From contig NZ_AP018288.1 of assembly GCF_002368335.1 (NCBI RefSeq), positions 302,948 to 366,947 on the forward strand: a DNA stretch of 64,000 bases, given 5' to 3'. The stretch is from Nostoc sp. NIES-4103 (GTDB lineage Bacteria > Cyanobacteriota > Cyanobacteriia > Cyanobacteriales > Nostocaceae). The notes beneath the pieces are model-generated. The model was not told where the DNA came from. It worked only from the letters and a program-made list of their open reading frames with translations, and made no database searches. The position numbers were made by a program, and so were the translations under genes. Every line of letters starts with the position of its first letter. Position 1 is the first letter of the stretch. Below are positions 10,055 through 18,742 of the stretch, in pieces.

Positions 10055-10082
10055 GTAGGGGCGTACAGCTGTACGCCCCTAC
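10055..10082. repeat. Perfect 28-bp REP palindrome
   Basis: GTAGGGGCGTACAG is followed immediately by its exact reverse complement, with no loop. Palindromes of this sort are what RAYT proteins mobilise. It lies about 50 bases before the nitrilase-like gene and could also act as a hairpin in that transcript. Confidence 0.85.
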
Positions 10083-10129
10083 GATTGTTTCAAAATTAAC
10101 AGTATGAAAATTTGGATACAGAGGAAAGC

Positions 10130-11173
10130 ATGGCAGATAATACTGATAATTTCAATTCATTTCGCGCTTTGGCATTACAAGTTACATGTCATGCAGTCAA
10201 TCAAACACGCGATCGCTCCGCAGCTCGTTCGTTGATGCTAAACTCTATCCATCGCTTGGCACAACAAATTGCTGCTAGTATTGCTTTTATTGGGTCGGAC
10301 TGTCGTTTGATTGTACTGCCAGAATATTTTCTCACTGGTTTTCCTATGGGAGAACCTTTGGCTGTATGGGCTGATAAAGCTTGTTTAGAAATGGCGGGTG
10401 CTGAGTATGAAGCACTTGGTAAAATTGCTCAAAAACATCAAATCTTTTTAGCTGGTAATGCTTACGAAATTGACCCAAATTTTCCAGGGTTGTATTTTCA
10501 AACTTGCTTTGTAATTGATGATTCGGGAACAATTGTTTTACGTTATCGGCGGCTAAATTCTTTTTTTGCCCCCACACCTGGCGATGTTTGGGATAAATAT
10601 CTCGACTGTTACGGGTTGGAGGGAGTTTTCCCTGTGGCGAAAACAGCAATTGGTAATTTAGCAGCTTTAGCATCGGAAGAAATTTTGTATCCAGAGGTGG
10701 CGCGGTGTCTGACGATGCGAGGTGCGGAGATTTTTCTGCACTCCACCTCAGAAGTGTATGGCAAAACCTTAACGCCTAAAGATGCGGCTAAAATCTCTCG
10801 CGCTGTAGAAAATATGGCATACGTAGTTTCTTGTAATACAGCAGGCATGGTGAATATTTCCATCCCTACTGCTTCTGCTGATGGTGGTTCTAAAATTATT
10901 GACCATCGTGGAATAGTTTTAGCAGAGACAGCTACAGGCGAAAGTATGGCAGCTTTTGCAGAGATAGACATAGCAGCATTACGCCGCGATCGCCGTCGTC
11001 CAGGGTTACAGAATTTACTTTCGCGTCAGCGGTTTGAGATATACGCCCAAAGCTACAGCCAGTCACAATTTTACCCAGCAAACACCATGCTTAACCAAGA
11101 AGTAGACCGCAAACACTTTATCCAAACACAACAAGCAACAATTGAACGTTTGGTTAAATTGGGAATAATTTGA
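10130..11173 (+). CDS. Nitrilase-superfamily protein with altered catalytic triad
   Basis: Carbon-nitrogen hydrolase fold of 347 residues. I start at the ATG at 10130 because AGAGGAAAG lies just ahead of it; a TTG at 10112 is also in frame. VLPEYFLTGFPMG supplies the catalytic Glu (E65). The usual Lys of the YRK motif is Arg (R141, in YRRLNSFF), and the nucleophile Cys of the C-Y-D-x-x-F-P-E motif is Ser (S182, in SEEILYPE). The fold is intact, but by family rules the protein should not be a normal nitrilase or amidase; it could bind a ligand, use Ser, or belong to an uncharacterised branch. An aldehyde dehydrogenase follows on the same strand after a repeat-filled gap of about 200 bp, suggesting a shared pathway, perhaps amino-aldehyde or amide metabolism. 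That is inference. Confidence 0.8.
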   Translation: MADNTDNFNSFRALALQVTCHAVNQTRDRSAARSLMLNSIHRLAQQIAASIAFIGSDCRLIVLPEYFLTGFPMGEPLAVWADKACLEMAGAEYEALGKIAQKHQIFLAGNAYEIDPNFPGLYFQTCFVIDDSGTIVLRYRRLNSFFAPTPGDVWDKYLDCYGLEGVFPVAKTAIGNLAALASEEILYPEVARCLTMRGAEIFLHSTSEVYGKTLTPKDAAKISRAVENMAYVVSCNTAGMVNISIPTASADGGSKIIDHRGIVLAETATGESMAAFAEIDIAALRRDRRRPGLQNLLSRQRFEIYAQSYSQSQFYPANTMLNQEVDRKHFIQTQQATIERLVKLGII

Positions 11174-11175
11174 TG

Positions 11176-11378
11176 ACTGGGGACTGGGGACTGGGGAACT
11201 CGGGGCCCCCACGACCGTAAGGGAGTGGGGATTAGGGGCAATGGGGACTGGGGACTGGTGACTGGGGACTGGTGACTGGGGACTGGGGAATTGGGATTAT
11301 AAATGACAAATAACAAATAACAAATGACTATTGACTATTGACTATTGACTATTGACCATTGACCATTGACTATTGACA
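11176..11378. repeat. Tandem repeats between nitrilase-like gene and aldehyde dehydrogenase
   Basis: GGGGACTGGGGACTGGGGA-type heptamers (about 11178-11290) are followed by CTATTGACTATTGACTATTG heptamers (about 11323-11378), which end at the start codon of the next gene. Both are STRR types that recur in this window. Confidence 0.85.
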
Positions 11379-11379
11379 A

Positions 11380-12798
11380 ATGACAAAACCAATAGAAGTC
11401 CGCAACCCTAGGACTGGAAAATATGATTATGTAATTATTCCGCCGCCGCCTAAGCTTTTGGCGCAGCAATGTACCCGCGCGCGCAGGGCACAACCGCGTT
11501 GGTATCAACTGGGTGTGGAAGGTAGAATTGCAGCTTTACAAGCATGGAAGCAAGCTTTATTATCGGAACGCGATCGCCTGATGGAGGCTTTGGTCAATGA
11601 TACGGGCAGGTTGTCAATTTCAAAGTTGGAAATTGATTCTTTTTTCTCTAGCATTGACCGCTGGTGTGGGTTAGCACCAGATTTGTTACAAGAATCTGCC
11701 AAAAATACAGCCATCCCGTTTATCGCTTTACAACAATCATCTGTTCCTTACTGCTTGGTGGGGGTAATAAGCCCGTGGAATTTTCCGCTGTTGCTGTCTA
11801 CAATTGATGCTATTCCGGCATTACTGGCGGGTTGTGCTGTCATTATTAAACCGAGTGAAATTGCCCCCCGCTTTGTTGCACCACTAATTACTGCCATCAA
11901 TGCTGTGCCAGAATTGCGCGACATCCTGAGTTTTATTGAGGGTGCAGGGGAAACAGGTGCTAATTTAATTGACAATGTGGATTTAATGTGCTTTACAGGT
12001 AGTGTCGCCACTGGGCGAAAAGTTGCAGAGGCGGCTGCTAAACGGTTTATTCCTGCTTTTCTAGAATTGGGGGGAAAAGACCCGGCGATCGTTTTAGAAT
12101 CAGCGAATTTAGAATTGGCAACTTCAGCTATTTTATGGGGTTCAGTGGTCAACACTGGGCAATCATGCCTATCAATTGAACGCATTTATGTTGCTGAATC
12201 TATCTTTGAGGAATTTTATCATTTATTAATAGCCAAAGCTTCCCGTCTGCAATTAGCTTATCCCACAGTTGAAAGCGGAGAACTTGGGCCTATTATTGCC
12301 GAAAAACAAGCAGCAATTATTAGCGACCATTTGCAAGATGCAGTGGAAAAAGGCGCAATTATTCACTGTGGCGGTAAAGTTGAAGCGTTAAATGGTGGTT
12401 GGTGGTGTCGTCCGACGGTAATTACTCAGGTGAATCATTCTATGAAAGTAATGACTGAAGAGACTTTTGGCCCCATTATGCCAGTGATGCCTTTCCCCAC
12501 AGTTGAAGAAGCGGTATATTTGGCGAACGATTCCATTTTTGGCTTAAGTGCTGCGGTTTTTGCCGATTCGGAAGCTGAAGCATTAGCTGTTGCTGATCAA
12601 ATAGATGCAGGTGCTATCAGTATTAATGATGCAGCCCTCACCGCTATTATGCATGAGGGAGAGAAAAACGCTTTCAAATTCTCCGGGATGGGTGGTTCGC
12701 GCATGGGACCTGCGGCGCTGAAACGGTTCATGAGAAAAAAAGCTTGTTTGATTAAAACTAATTCTAGTAGTGACCCTTGGTGGTTTGATAATTCGTAA
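11380..12798 (+). CDS. Aldehyde dehydrogenase family protein
   Basis: Oxidises an aldehyde to the acid with NAD(P). The 472-residue protein has the family landmarks: SPWNFPLLLS (cofactor-binding region), FTGSVATGRKVAEAAA, the general base in FLELGGKDP (E229), the nucleophile in NTGQSCLSIERIYV (C263), and EETFGPIMPVMPF. It resembles the short class that includes succinate-semialdehyde and coniferyl-type dehydrogenases; the substrate cannot be read from sequence. No ribosome site is obvious because a tandem repeat runs up to the ATG. It may be co-transcribed with the nitrilase-like gene upstream. Confidence 0.9.
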   Translation: MTKPIEVRNPRTGKYDYVIIPPPPKLLAQQCTRARRAQPRWYQLGVEGRIAALQAWKQALLSERDRLMEALVNDTGRLSISKLEIDSFFSSIDRWCGLAPDLLQESAKNTAIPFIALQQSSVPYCLVGVISPWNFPLLLSTIDAIPALLAGCAVIIKPSEIAPRFVAPLITAINAVPELRDILSFIEGAGETGANLIDNVDLMCFTGSVATGRKVAEAAAKRFIPAFLELGGKDPAIVLESANLELATSAILWGSVVNTGQSCLSIERIYVAESIFEEFYHLLIAKASRLQLAYPTVESGELGPIIAEKQAAIISDHLQDAVEKGAIIHCGGKVEALNGGWWCRPTVITQVNHSMKVMTEETFGPIMPVMPFPTVEEAVYLANDSIFGLSAAVFADSEAEALAVADQIDAGAISINDAALTAIMHEGEKNAFKFSGMGGSRMGPAALKRFMRKKACLIKTNSSSDPWWFDNS

Positions 12799-13487
12799 TT
12801 CGTCATTTGTCATTTGTCATTTGTCATTCTTAATTAAGAAAGCCAGTAGTAGCGTGACAAGGCTAAAGTTGTGCATTAACGAACCGCAGAGGCGCAGAGA
12901 ACACAGAGATATTAGAGGAAATCTATTGCATTATTTTAGGCTTGCCACGCCAGTAGGGTGCGTTGTGCCTCTGGCTAACGTACCATAACCTGAGTTCGGG
13001 ATAAGCTGAAACCATGATTCTATCGTTGGCTGAAGCTCCTATAGGACTCATGCAAAACACCTCTCAAACTCTCATTTCTCTGTGGCCTCTGCGCCTCTGT
13101 GGTTCGATTTTTTAGAACTTGTGCTGAATAGCAGCAAAATCTTCTTAACCCGAACTGAGGTTACCATAGCTTTGGTTGGTGCAACTAAAAATATTGAGCT
13201 TCTTCTTCATATTAAATTGATATTTAGTCTACTGTTGAATGCTTTCATAAAAAAAATTAATTTTTTCTAAAATAGGAGTGGTATTTGATTATACCCTGCT
13301 AATATAATCTCATATTTCACAGGCGCAAAAAAAAGTCAGATGTGGGAATATAAAACCTCCCATACTGTTCGTGGCAATGGATTTTATGTATTGTCACTGC
13401 TAGTCTATTGGTCAACAATGAACTGGCAAAAATCTCAAATGAAAAAATTAACTTTCATCCTCTAATCAATCAAAAAGGAAACTATAT
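12799..13487. other. Gene-free gap with repeats
   Basis: No convincing gene. It holds TCATTTG heptamers (12803-12827), a GAACCGCAGAGGCGCAGAGA repeat (12881-12910), a REP-like TAGGGTGCGTTG (12954), and from about 13044 to 13110 the left part of the GGACT-type inverted-repeat element found complete at 57194. The last 200 bases are AT-rich and should carry the promoter of the EF-hand gene. Two small open frames here are made of repeat sequence. Confidence 0.6.
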
Positions 13488-14795
13488 ATGGTGATGTTGT
13501 TAAAAAAAACATTGCTACTTTTACCCATGACTATTTACGCCTTGGCTTGCTTTTATTTTAGTACTACTTTTACAGGGGAGGAAACAGAATATTATCAAAA
13601 ACTAATTCTGTGTGCAGCTTCAATTCTCTGTAACTTTTATGTTTTGTACTACCATTACACGAACCCGCCACACCCCAAATTTCTCATGCTACCTAAGCGG
13701 AAATTATCAATCAGAACTCACGTAATTTCCGGAAGTATAGAGGTTGTGTTTGGTGTAATTGCATTTTTTAGTAGTAATCCAGAAATCCCCGCTACAATCA
13801 TGGCACTATCAGCCATAATCGGTCATGTAACTTCATCTTTCTACCAAACACCGATTGTTTTTGGCTCCAAAAGTGTAATGATTCCAGGATATCTATTCTG
13901 TGTTGGTTTACACCTTTATACTGCCATTAATCTCCTTTTAGAACCAAATTCAAGTTTTTGGTTAATCAACACATTTTTAGTTCTCAGCATATACGTTTGG
14001 TGTCGAGTATTCTACTTTATCTTTACTGTTTTTGGACTTTTTAAAGATAATCTTTATTCTGCTGCAATTCTGGCTGCTGGTGTATTAATATTCCCCTCTG
14101 TATTAGGTTTTGCTGGCAACTTGTTCTTTATCCTTTTTGTCCTTGGATACAATGCTCTTTATAAGTTAATTATGAAACCCACACCAGCAGAATGGATAAC
14201 TTGGACAAAAGAAAGTCAAAGACAAACATTAATTGATGAAGATGCGAAAGAATTATGGGTAAATAATAATTTATCAATCAATCCTGATGAACTTGATGAT
14301 CAAGCAGTAGCAGCAGCAGTTTTTGCTCAATTAGATACAAATAAAACTGGAAGTTTAGATAAAGACGAATTGAGCTATCTTTGGCATGAGTGGCAAGTTC
14401 CAGATTCATTTATCAATACTTTTCTTGCTCGACATACAGACTCTAATGAATTTAACTTCACGAATTTTTATGAGAAAATTTGGCAAATTAAAGGTGTCAA
14501 AGAACGACTAAAAAGAGAAACCGTGAAATTAGAGTGTCTCAGCAAGGGTAAAAATATTAGCAATGAAGAAAAGTGCAGATTAATTTTTGAGCAAATAGAT
14601 ATTGATCAGACCGGTTACATCGATGAATTTGAGTTAAAAACACTCTTGCTAGAATGGGGATTACCTTCTAATGAAGTTGAAGAATACATGAGAAAATATG
14701 ATGAGAATAAAGATTTGAAAATTTCCTTTGAAGAGTTTTTCAAAATGCGTCCAGTTTGGTCTTTTGCCTACTCTGATATTATTCTTGCAACCTAA
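13488..14795 (+). CDS. Membrane protein with C-terminal EF-hand pairs
   Basis: A 435-residue protein in two halves. Residues 1-225 contain about seven hydrophobic segments. The second half is soluble and holds three clear EF-hand loops, at 283-294 (DTNKTGSLDKDE), 371-382 (DIDQTGYIDEFE) and 405-416 (DENKDLKISFEE), plus a degenerate fourth at about 317-328, giving two pairs as in calmodulin. The order suggests a membrane protein whose state responds to calcium. No transport or enzyme motif is recognised in the membrane half. The start at 13488 follows an AAAAAGGAAAC ribosome site; an ATG two codons later is also possible. Base composition is more AT-rich than the neighbours and there are few HIP1 sites. 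Confidence 0.8.
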   Translation: MVMLLKKTLLLLPMTIYALACFYFSTTFTGEETEYYQKLILCAASILCNFYVLYYHYTNPPHPKFLMLPKRKLSIRTHVISGSIEVVFGVIAFFSSNPEIPATIMALSAIIGHVTSSFYQTPIVFGSKSVMIPGYLFCVGLHLYTAINLLLEPNSSFWLINTFLVLSIYVWCRVFYFIFTVFGLFKDNLYSAAILAAGVLIFPSVLGFAGNLFFILFVLGYNALYKLIMKPTPAEWITWTKESQRQTLIDEDAKELWVNNNLSINPDELDDQAVAAAVFAQLDTNKTGSLDKDELSYLWHEWQVPDSFINTFLARHTDSNEFNFTNFYEKIWQIKGVKERLKRETVKLECLSKGKNISNEEKCRLIFEQIDIDQTGYIDEFELKTLLLEWGLPSNEVEEYMRKYDENKDLKISFEEFFKMRPVWSFAYSDIILAT

Positions 14796-15123
14796 TCAAA
14801 CGTGAGTTCGACAAATTTAAAAGACCCCTCTCCAAACCTCTCCCCTGCAAGGAGAGAGGCTTTAAAAGCTTAATTTTTTTCGTTGATAGTTTGGTAGGGT
14901 GCGTTAGGACTATCGTCCTAACGCACCGCCAGAGATTTATGGTGCGCGATTCCTGCGGCGTAACACACTCTACAAAACTGTGGGGATTATCACTATTTAT
15001 CCGAACTTGATGTTAGGATTAGCCGCAGGACACCGAGAAAGACGGTGCGTTAAGCGTTGCTATAACGCACCCTACAATTTAAAGTTTACTATTACCCAAT
15101 CCCCAGTTCCTAGTCACCAATCC
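14796..15123. other. Intergenic repeats between convergent genes
   Basis: No gene. An ACGTGAGTTCGA end of the small element that is complete at 47218 starts at 14800, followed by a CCTCTCC...GGAGAG hairpin. A perfect hairpin lies at 14898-14927, and a second GGTGCGTTA...TAACGCACC pair at about 15044-15072. Confidence 0.7.
14898..14927. repeat. Perfect REP-like hairpin
   Basis: GGTGCGTTAGGAC and its exact reverse complement are separated by TATC, giving a 13-bp stem with a 4-base loop. It lies between two convergent genes, where it may also help end transcription, but no T-run follows. Confidence 0.8.
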
Positions 15124-16302
15124 TCAGTCCCTTTTGCCTGAAGCTAAAGATAAATCAGGTGATAACCGCTGCAAAACTTGCTTGAATACCATCGCTGTCC
15201 AATCTATATCAGCTTCGGTGGTATAACGGCCTAATGTCATACGAATTCCGCCTAAAGCAGCTTTTTGGGAATAGCCCATTGCTAAAAGTATGGGACTGGG
15301 GTTAAGTTTACCACTGCGACAGGCAGCACCAGCACTGATGCCAATACCAGCCTGGTTTAGCTGTCGTACTAAGGTTTTACCGCTTTTGTTCTCACCATCG
15401 GCGTATTCTAGACAGAAACTCACATGGTGAGGTAAACGCCTTACGCGATCGCCTGTCACTATTAAACCAGGAACGTCTGCTAATAAATCAAACAAGCGAT
15501 CGCGTAATTTGATTAACCTTGGTGTTTCGCTGGCTAATTCTTGTGCTGCAAGTTCGGCTGCGACACCAAAACCTGCAATGGCTGGTACAGGCTGAGTTCC
15601 AGAACGCATTCCCATTTCTTGTCCACCACCATAAATTAAGGGTGCTATCTCGACACCAGGACGCACATATAACGCGCCTGCACCCAACGGCCCATATAAT
15701 TTATGGCTGGACATACTCAATAAATCTACAGGTAATGTTTGCACGTTGATGGGCAAGCGTCCTACAACTTGCACTGCATCTGTATGAAACAGAACTCCAT
15801 GCGATCGGGCAATATTTCCCAATTCTACAATTGGTTGCAATGTCCCTACTTCACTTTGCCCGTAAATTATGGAAACTAAAACCGTGTGACGTTGCAATGC
15901 AGCTTTTAAATCTAACGGGTTAACTCTACCTTTAGTATCCACCGCCAAGCGCGTTACTTCCCAACCCTGCATTTCCAGCAACTTCACTGTTTCAGAAATT
16001 GCTGAATGTTCAACGCTGGAGATAATTATATGTTGAGGCACAGCGTACAATCGAGCCACACCCATAATTGCTTGATTATCTGCTTCAGTACCACCGGAAG
16101 TAAAGATAATAGATTCAGCTTCGGCAGCATTAATCAAACCAGCTACTTGCAGCCTTGCTTGTTCCACAATTGTTGCTGCCCGTTGTCCCCATTCATGTAA
16201 ACTGGAAGGATTGCCCCACTCTTGGGTGAGGACTGTTTGCATAGTAGCGATCGCTTCTGGGCGAGTGGGAGTAGTAGCACTGTAATCGAGATATATTTGC
16301 AT
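15124..16302 (-). CDS. Cysteine desulfurase (NifS/IscS family)
   Basis: A PLP enzyme that takes sulfur from cysteine for Fe-S clusters and other sulfur carriers. The N-terminus IYLDYSATTPTRPEA, the PLP lysine K201 in SSHKLYGPLGAGALYVR, and the catalytic Cys C328 in GISAGAACRSGK are all present. The 392 residues are normal for the family. The usual NNEVG motif reads GQSEVG, so it is a somewhat divergent member. No scaffold or other nif/isc/suf gene is nearby, which argues against the nitrogenase-specific nifS and for a housekeeping or tRNA-thiolation role. The start is an ATG at 16302. Confidence 0.9.
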   Translation of the reverse strand: MQIYLDYSATTPTRPEAIATMQTVLTQEWGNPSSLHEWGQRAATIVEQARLQVAGLINAAEAESIIFTSGGTEADNQAIMGVARLYAVPQHIIISSVEHSAISETVKLLEMQGWEVTRLAVDTKGRVNPLDLKAALQRHTVLVSIIYGQSEVGTLQPIVELGNIARSHGVLFHTDAVQVVGRLPINVQTLPVDLLSMSSHKLYGPLGAGALYVRPGVEIAPLIYGGGQEMGMRSGTQPVPAIAGFGVAAELAAQELASETPRLIKLRDRLFDLLADVPGLIVTGDRVRRLPHHVSFCLEYADGENKSGKTLVRQLNQAGIGISAGAACRSGKLNPSPILLAMGYSQKAALGGIRMTLGRYTTEADIDWTAMVFKQVLQRLSPDLSLASGKRD

Positions 16303-16519
16303 ATCACTAATAGTTGAATGGAATCACAAGCTGGTGACGGGCTGCTTATCTTTTGAGCATATATAGATAAGTTAATAATTCATGACAAAAGGTAAATATT
16401 TCTACATCAATGGGATGGATTTATTCATAATTCTCTAACTATTTTTCTACCTAATTTGGCGTACTTGATTTTGGGAATTATAAATACGTTTACTCCCAAT
16501 CCACTTTTAGCAGATTACC

Positions 16520-18148
16520 GTGCAAATTTTCCAAGAGAAAAAGTATTTTTTGATCTTTTTGATTATATTAGCGATCGCGGCTTGTCAACGAGTCCAGTTT
16601 CACAATAAGCGTCTAGCAGCTTTACCGCAAGATCCATTCGTTAAAGTTTACTTGAATCATTCCGAGACTTGGGAGTACAAAGAACCTTACCGCCAGCAAA
16701 CCCGCCTTGGGGATAATTTAGAAAAACAGATTGTCGATGCTATTTCCCAAGCTAAATATACAGTAGATGTAGCGGTACAAGAATTACGTTTACCCAAAGT
16801 TGCCGAAGCACTAAGAGATAGACAGCAAGCAGGAATCAAAGTGAGGGTGATTTTGGAAAATACCTACAGCCGTCTAGTGAGTAGCCAGACAGCTGATGAA
16901 GTCAAGAAGCTAGCACCAAGGGAACAAGAACGCTACCGGGAATCTCAGAAATTTCTAGATATTAACCAAGATCATCAAATCACCCCAGAGGAAATTAAGC
17001 AAAGGGATGCATTGAGCATTTTACAAAATGCCAAAATTCCTTGGATTGATGATCGTGCAGATGGTTCAGCAGGTAGTAGCTTGATGCATCATAAATTTGT
17101 GATTGTAGACAATCGTCTTGTGATTGTAACTTCCGCGAATTTTACTTTAAGTGATACTTTTGGCGATTTTACAAATCCTAGTAGTTTAGGCAATGCCAAT
17201 AACTTTTTACAAATTGAAAGTTCCGAATTAGCATCCTTATTTACAGAAGAATTTAATATTATGTGGGGCGATGGACCAGGAGGCAAATTAGATAGTAAAT
17301 TTGGTGTGAGAAAACCTCAGCGATCGCCAAAAACAATTACCCTAGGCGAAACTAAAATTACAGTGCAATTTTCCCCAAGTTCTGCAACTCAACTTTGGAA
17401 TGAAACTAGTAATGGCTTAATTGGCAAAACCTTAAATTCCGCCAATAAATCTATTGATATGGCATTGTTTGTATTTTCCGAACAACGTCTTGCCAACATC
17501 TTAGAAACCCGCCATCAAAAAGATGTATCAATCCGTACATTAATCGATCCACAATTTATTTATCGACCTTACAGTGAAGCCTTAGATATGATGGGCGTTG
17601 CACTGAGTAATCAATGTAAATATGAACTTGATAATCACCCTTGGAAGCATCCTATCACCACTGTAGGCATACCTAAATTAGCCAAAGGCGACTTACTCCA
17701 TCACAAGTTCGCCATCATCGATAAAAAAACAGTAATTACAGGTTCACACAATTGGTCAGACGCAGCCAATCAGGGTAATGACGAGACATTAGTAATAATT
17801 GAAAGCCCTACAGTCACTGCCCATTATGTACGTGAATTTGACCGTCTTTACAGCAAAGCTCAACCTGGGTTACCACCAAAAATTCAAGAAAAGATTAAAC
17901 AAGAAAAACAAAAGTGTCCCCAAATCATCACCCCTGATTCCAGCAGCAATCAAGTAAATTTGCAAATCAATATCAACACAGCAACTTTAGAAGAATTAGC
18001 CACCCTTCCCGGCGTAGGTAAAAAGCTAGCACAGAAGATTATTACAAGTCGCCAACAGCAAAAATTTACATCATTACAAGACCTAGAAAGAGTACCAGGA
18101 ATAAGTAACAAGATGGTAGATAAATGGCGCGATCGCCTGACATTGTAG
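16520..18148 (+). CDS. Lipoprotein with two phospholipase D motifs, EF-hand loop and helix-hairpin-helix DNA-binding tail
   Basis: The 542-residue protein begins at a GTG and has a lipoprotein signal ending LAIAAC (C22), so it should be tethered at the cell envelope. Two HKD catalytic motifs of the PLD/Nuc nuclease family follow: HHKFVIVDNRLVIVTSANF (H191, K192, D197) and HHKFAIIDKKTVITGSHNW (H395, K396, D401). Between the N-terminal PLD strands and the first HKD is a canonical EF-hand loop, DINQDHQITPEE (147-158). The C-terminus, 484-540, is a ComEA-type double helix-hairpin-helix (INTATLEELATLPGVGKKLA). Together these suggest an exported nuclease that holds DNA and may need calcium, perhaps for DNA uptake or scavenging. 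That role is inference; PLD domains can also act on lipids. Confidence 0.82.
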   Translation: MQIFQEKKYFLIFLIILAIAACQRVQFHNKRLAALPQDPFVKVYLNHSETWEYKEPYRQQTRLGDNLEKQIVDAISQAKYTVDVAVQELRLPKVAEALRDRQQAGIKVRVILENTYSRLVSSQTADEVKKLAPREQERYRESQKFLDINQDHQITPEEIKQRDALSILQNAKIPWIDDRADGSAGSSLMHHKFVIVDNRLVIVTSANFTLSDTFGDFTNPSSLGNANNFLQIESSELASLFTEEFNIMWGDGPGGKLDSKFGVRKPQRSPKTITLGETKITVQFSPSSATQLWNETSNGLIGKTLNSANKSIDMALFVFSEQRLANILETRHQKDVSIRTLIDPQFIYRPYSEALDMMGVALSNQCKYELDNHPWKHPITTVGIPKLAKGDLLHHKFAIIDKKTVITGSHNWSDAANQGNDETLVIIESPTVTAHYVREFDRLYSKAQPGLPPKIQEKIKQEKQKCPQIITPDSSSNQVNLQININTATLEELATLPGVGKKLAQKIITSRQQQKFTSLQDLERVPGISNKMVDKWRDRLTL

Positions 18149-18392
18149 TACTCTATAACATCTTCTCTTAATTCTCTCTGCGTACTCTGCGCCTCTGCGG
18201 TTCGTTGAAAAAATACAACTCCTCTACCACCACCAGATTACCCATTTATTCCTTTGTATACATTACGGTTTGCTATAACTGTGAAATCTCTTTCCAAAGT
18301 ATAATATTTGATAACTATGCTGAGGGAAAGAGGAAACTTAGCCGCAAAGTTTTTAGCATAAATCTAAAGTTGAGATAATTCAGAGAAGGTTT

Positions 18393-18638
18393 ATGGCTGA
18401 TAACAAAATAAATGAATTACCCCAAGACATCCAAGAACAACTACCCCAACACGCCCAGCAAATTTTCTTAGCAGCATTGAATGCTGCCCAAAAAGATGGC
18501 TTGAGTGAAGAGGGCGCCCGTGAAGTTGCCTGGAACAGCGTCAGGAATGAATATGAACCAGGTAAAGATGGCAAATGGCAGAGAAAATCTGAAGATCCAC
18601 CCATACATAATAAAGCTATCACCACTGGCGGCAACTAA
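18393..18638 (+). CDS. chaB: ChaB family protein
   Basis: Small 81-residue protein matching the ChaB family: LPQDIQEQLPQHAQQIFLAA near the start and EEGAREVAWNSVRNEY in the middle. ChaB proteins are linked by name to a cation antiporter regulator but their biochemical role is not settled. The ATG at 18393 follows AGAGAAGG. A strong terminator lies directly after the stop. Confidence 0.88.
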   Translation: MADNKINELPQDIQEQLPQHAQQIFLAALNAAQKDGLSEEGAREVAWNSVRNEYEPGKDGKWQRKSEDPPIHNKAITTGGN

Positions 18639-18663
18639 ACCCTTTTAATCAAATGTAAATGGT

Positions 18664-18703
18664 GAGGCGGTTTGTAATGTTTACAAACCGCCTCTATTTA
18701 TTT
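18664..18703 (+). terminator. Rho-independent terminator of chaB
   Basis: GAGGCGGTTTGTAA (18664-18677) pairs with TTACAAACCGCCTC (18681-18694) around a 3-base loop, then TATTTATTTAAT. It sits 25 bases after the chaB stop. It also shows that the frame of the next gene cannot truly begin upstream of 18703. Confidence 0.9.
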
Positions 18704-18742
18704 AATAATGTGATATTGATCAAACTCAGATTTGACCATTAT

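Noticed and set aside
10344..10971. Two frames of 109 and 120 codons opposite the nitrilase-like gene
   Set aside because: They are shadows of the conserved plus-strand fold, with no family resemblance and no ribosome site.
11748..12185. 145-codon frame opposite the aldehyde dehydrogenase
   Set aside because: Antisense to catalytic motifs; no independent support.
12770..13270. Two small open frames between the aldehyde dehydrogenase and the EF-hand gene
   Set aside because: They are largely translations of heptamer and CTCTGCG repeats and lack ribosome sites.
15124..16302. Assigning the cysteine desulfurase as nitrogenase-specific nifS
   Set aside because: No nif genes are nearby and the sequence does not separate NifS from IscS; the plain family name is safer.
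18659..18742. Upstream start for the acetyltransferase
   Set aside because: The extra codons overlap the chaB terminator stem and do not look like a GNAT N-terminus.
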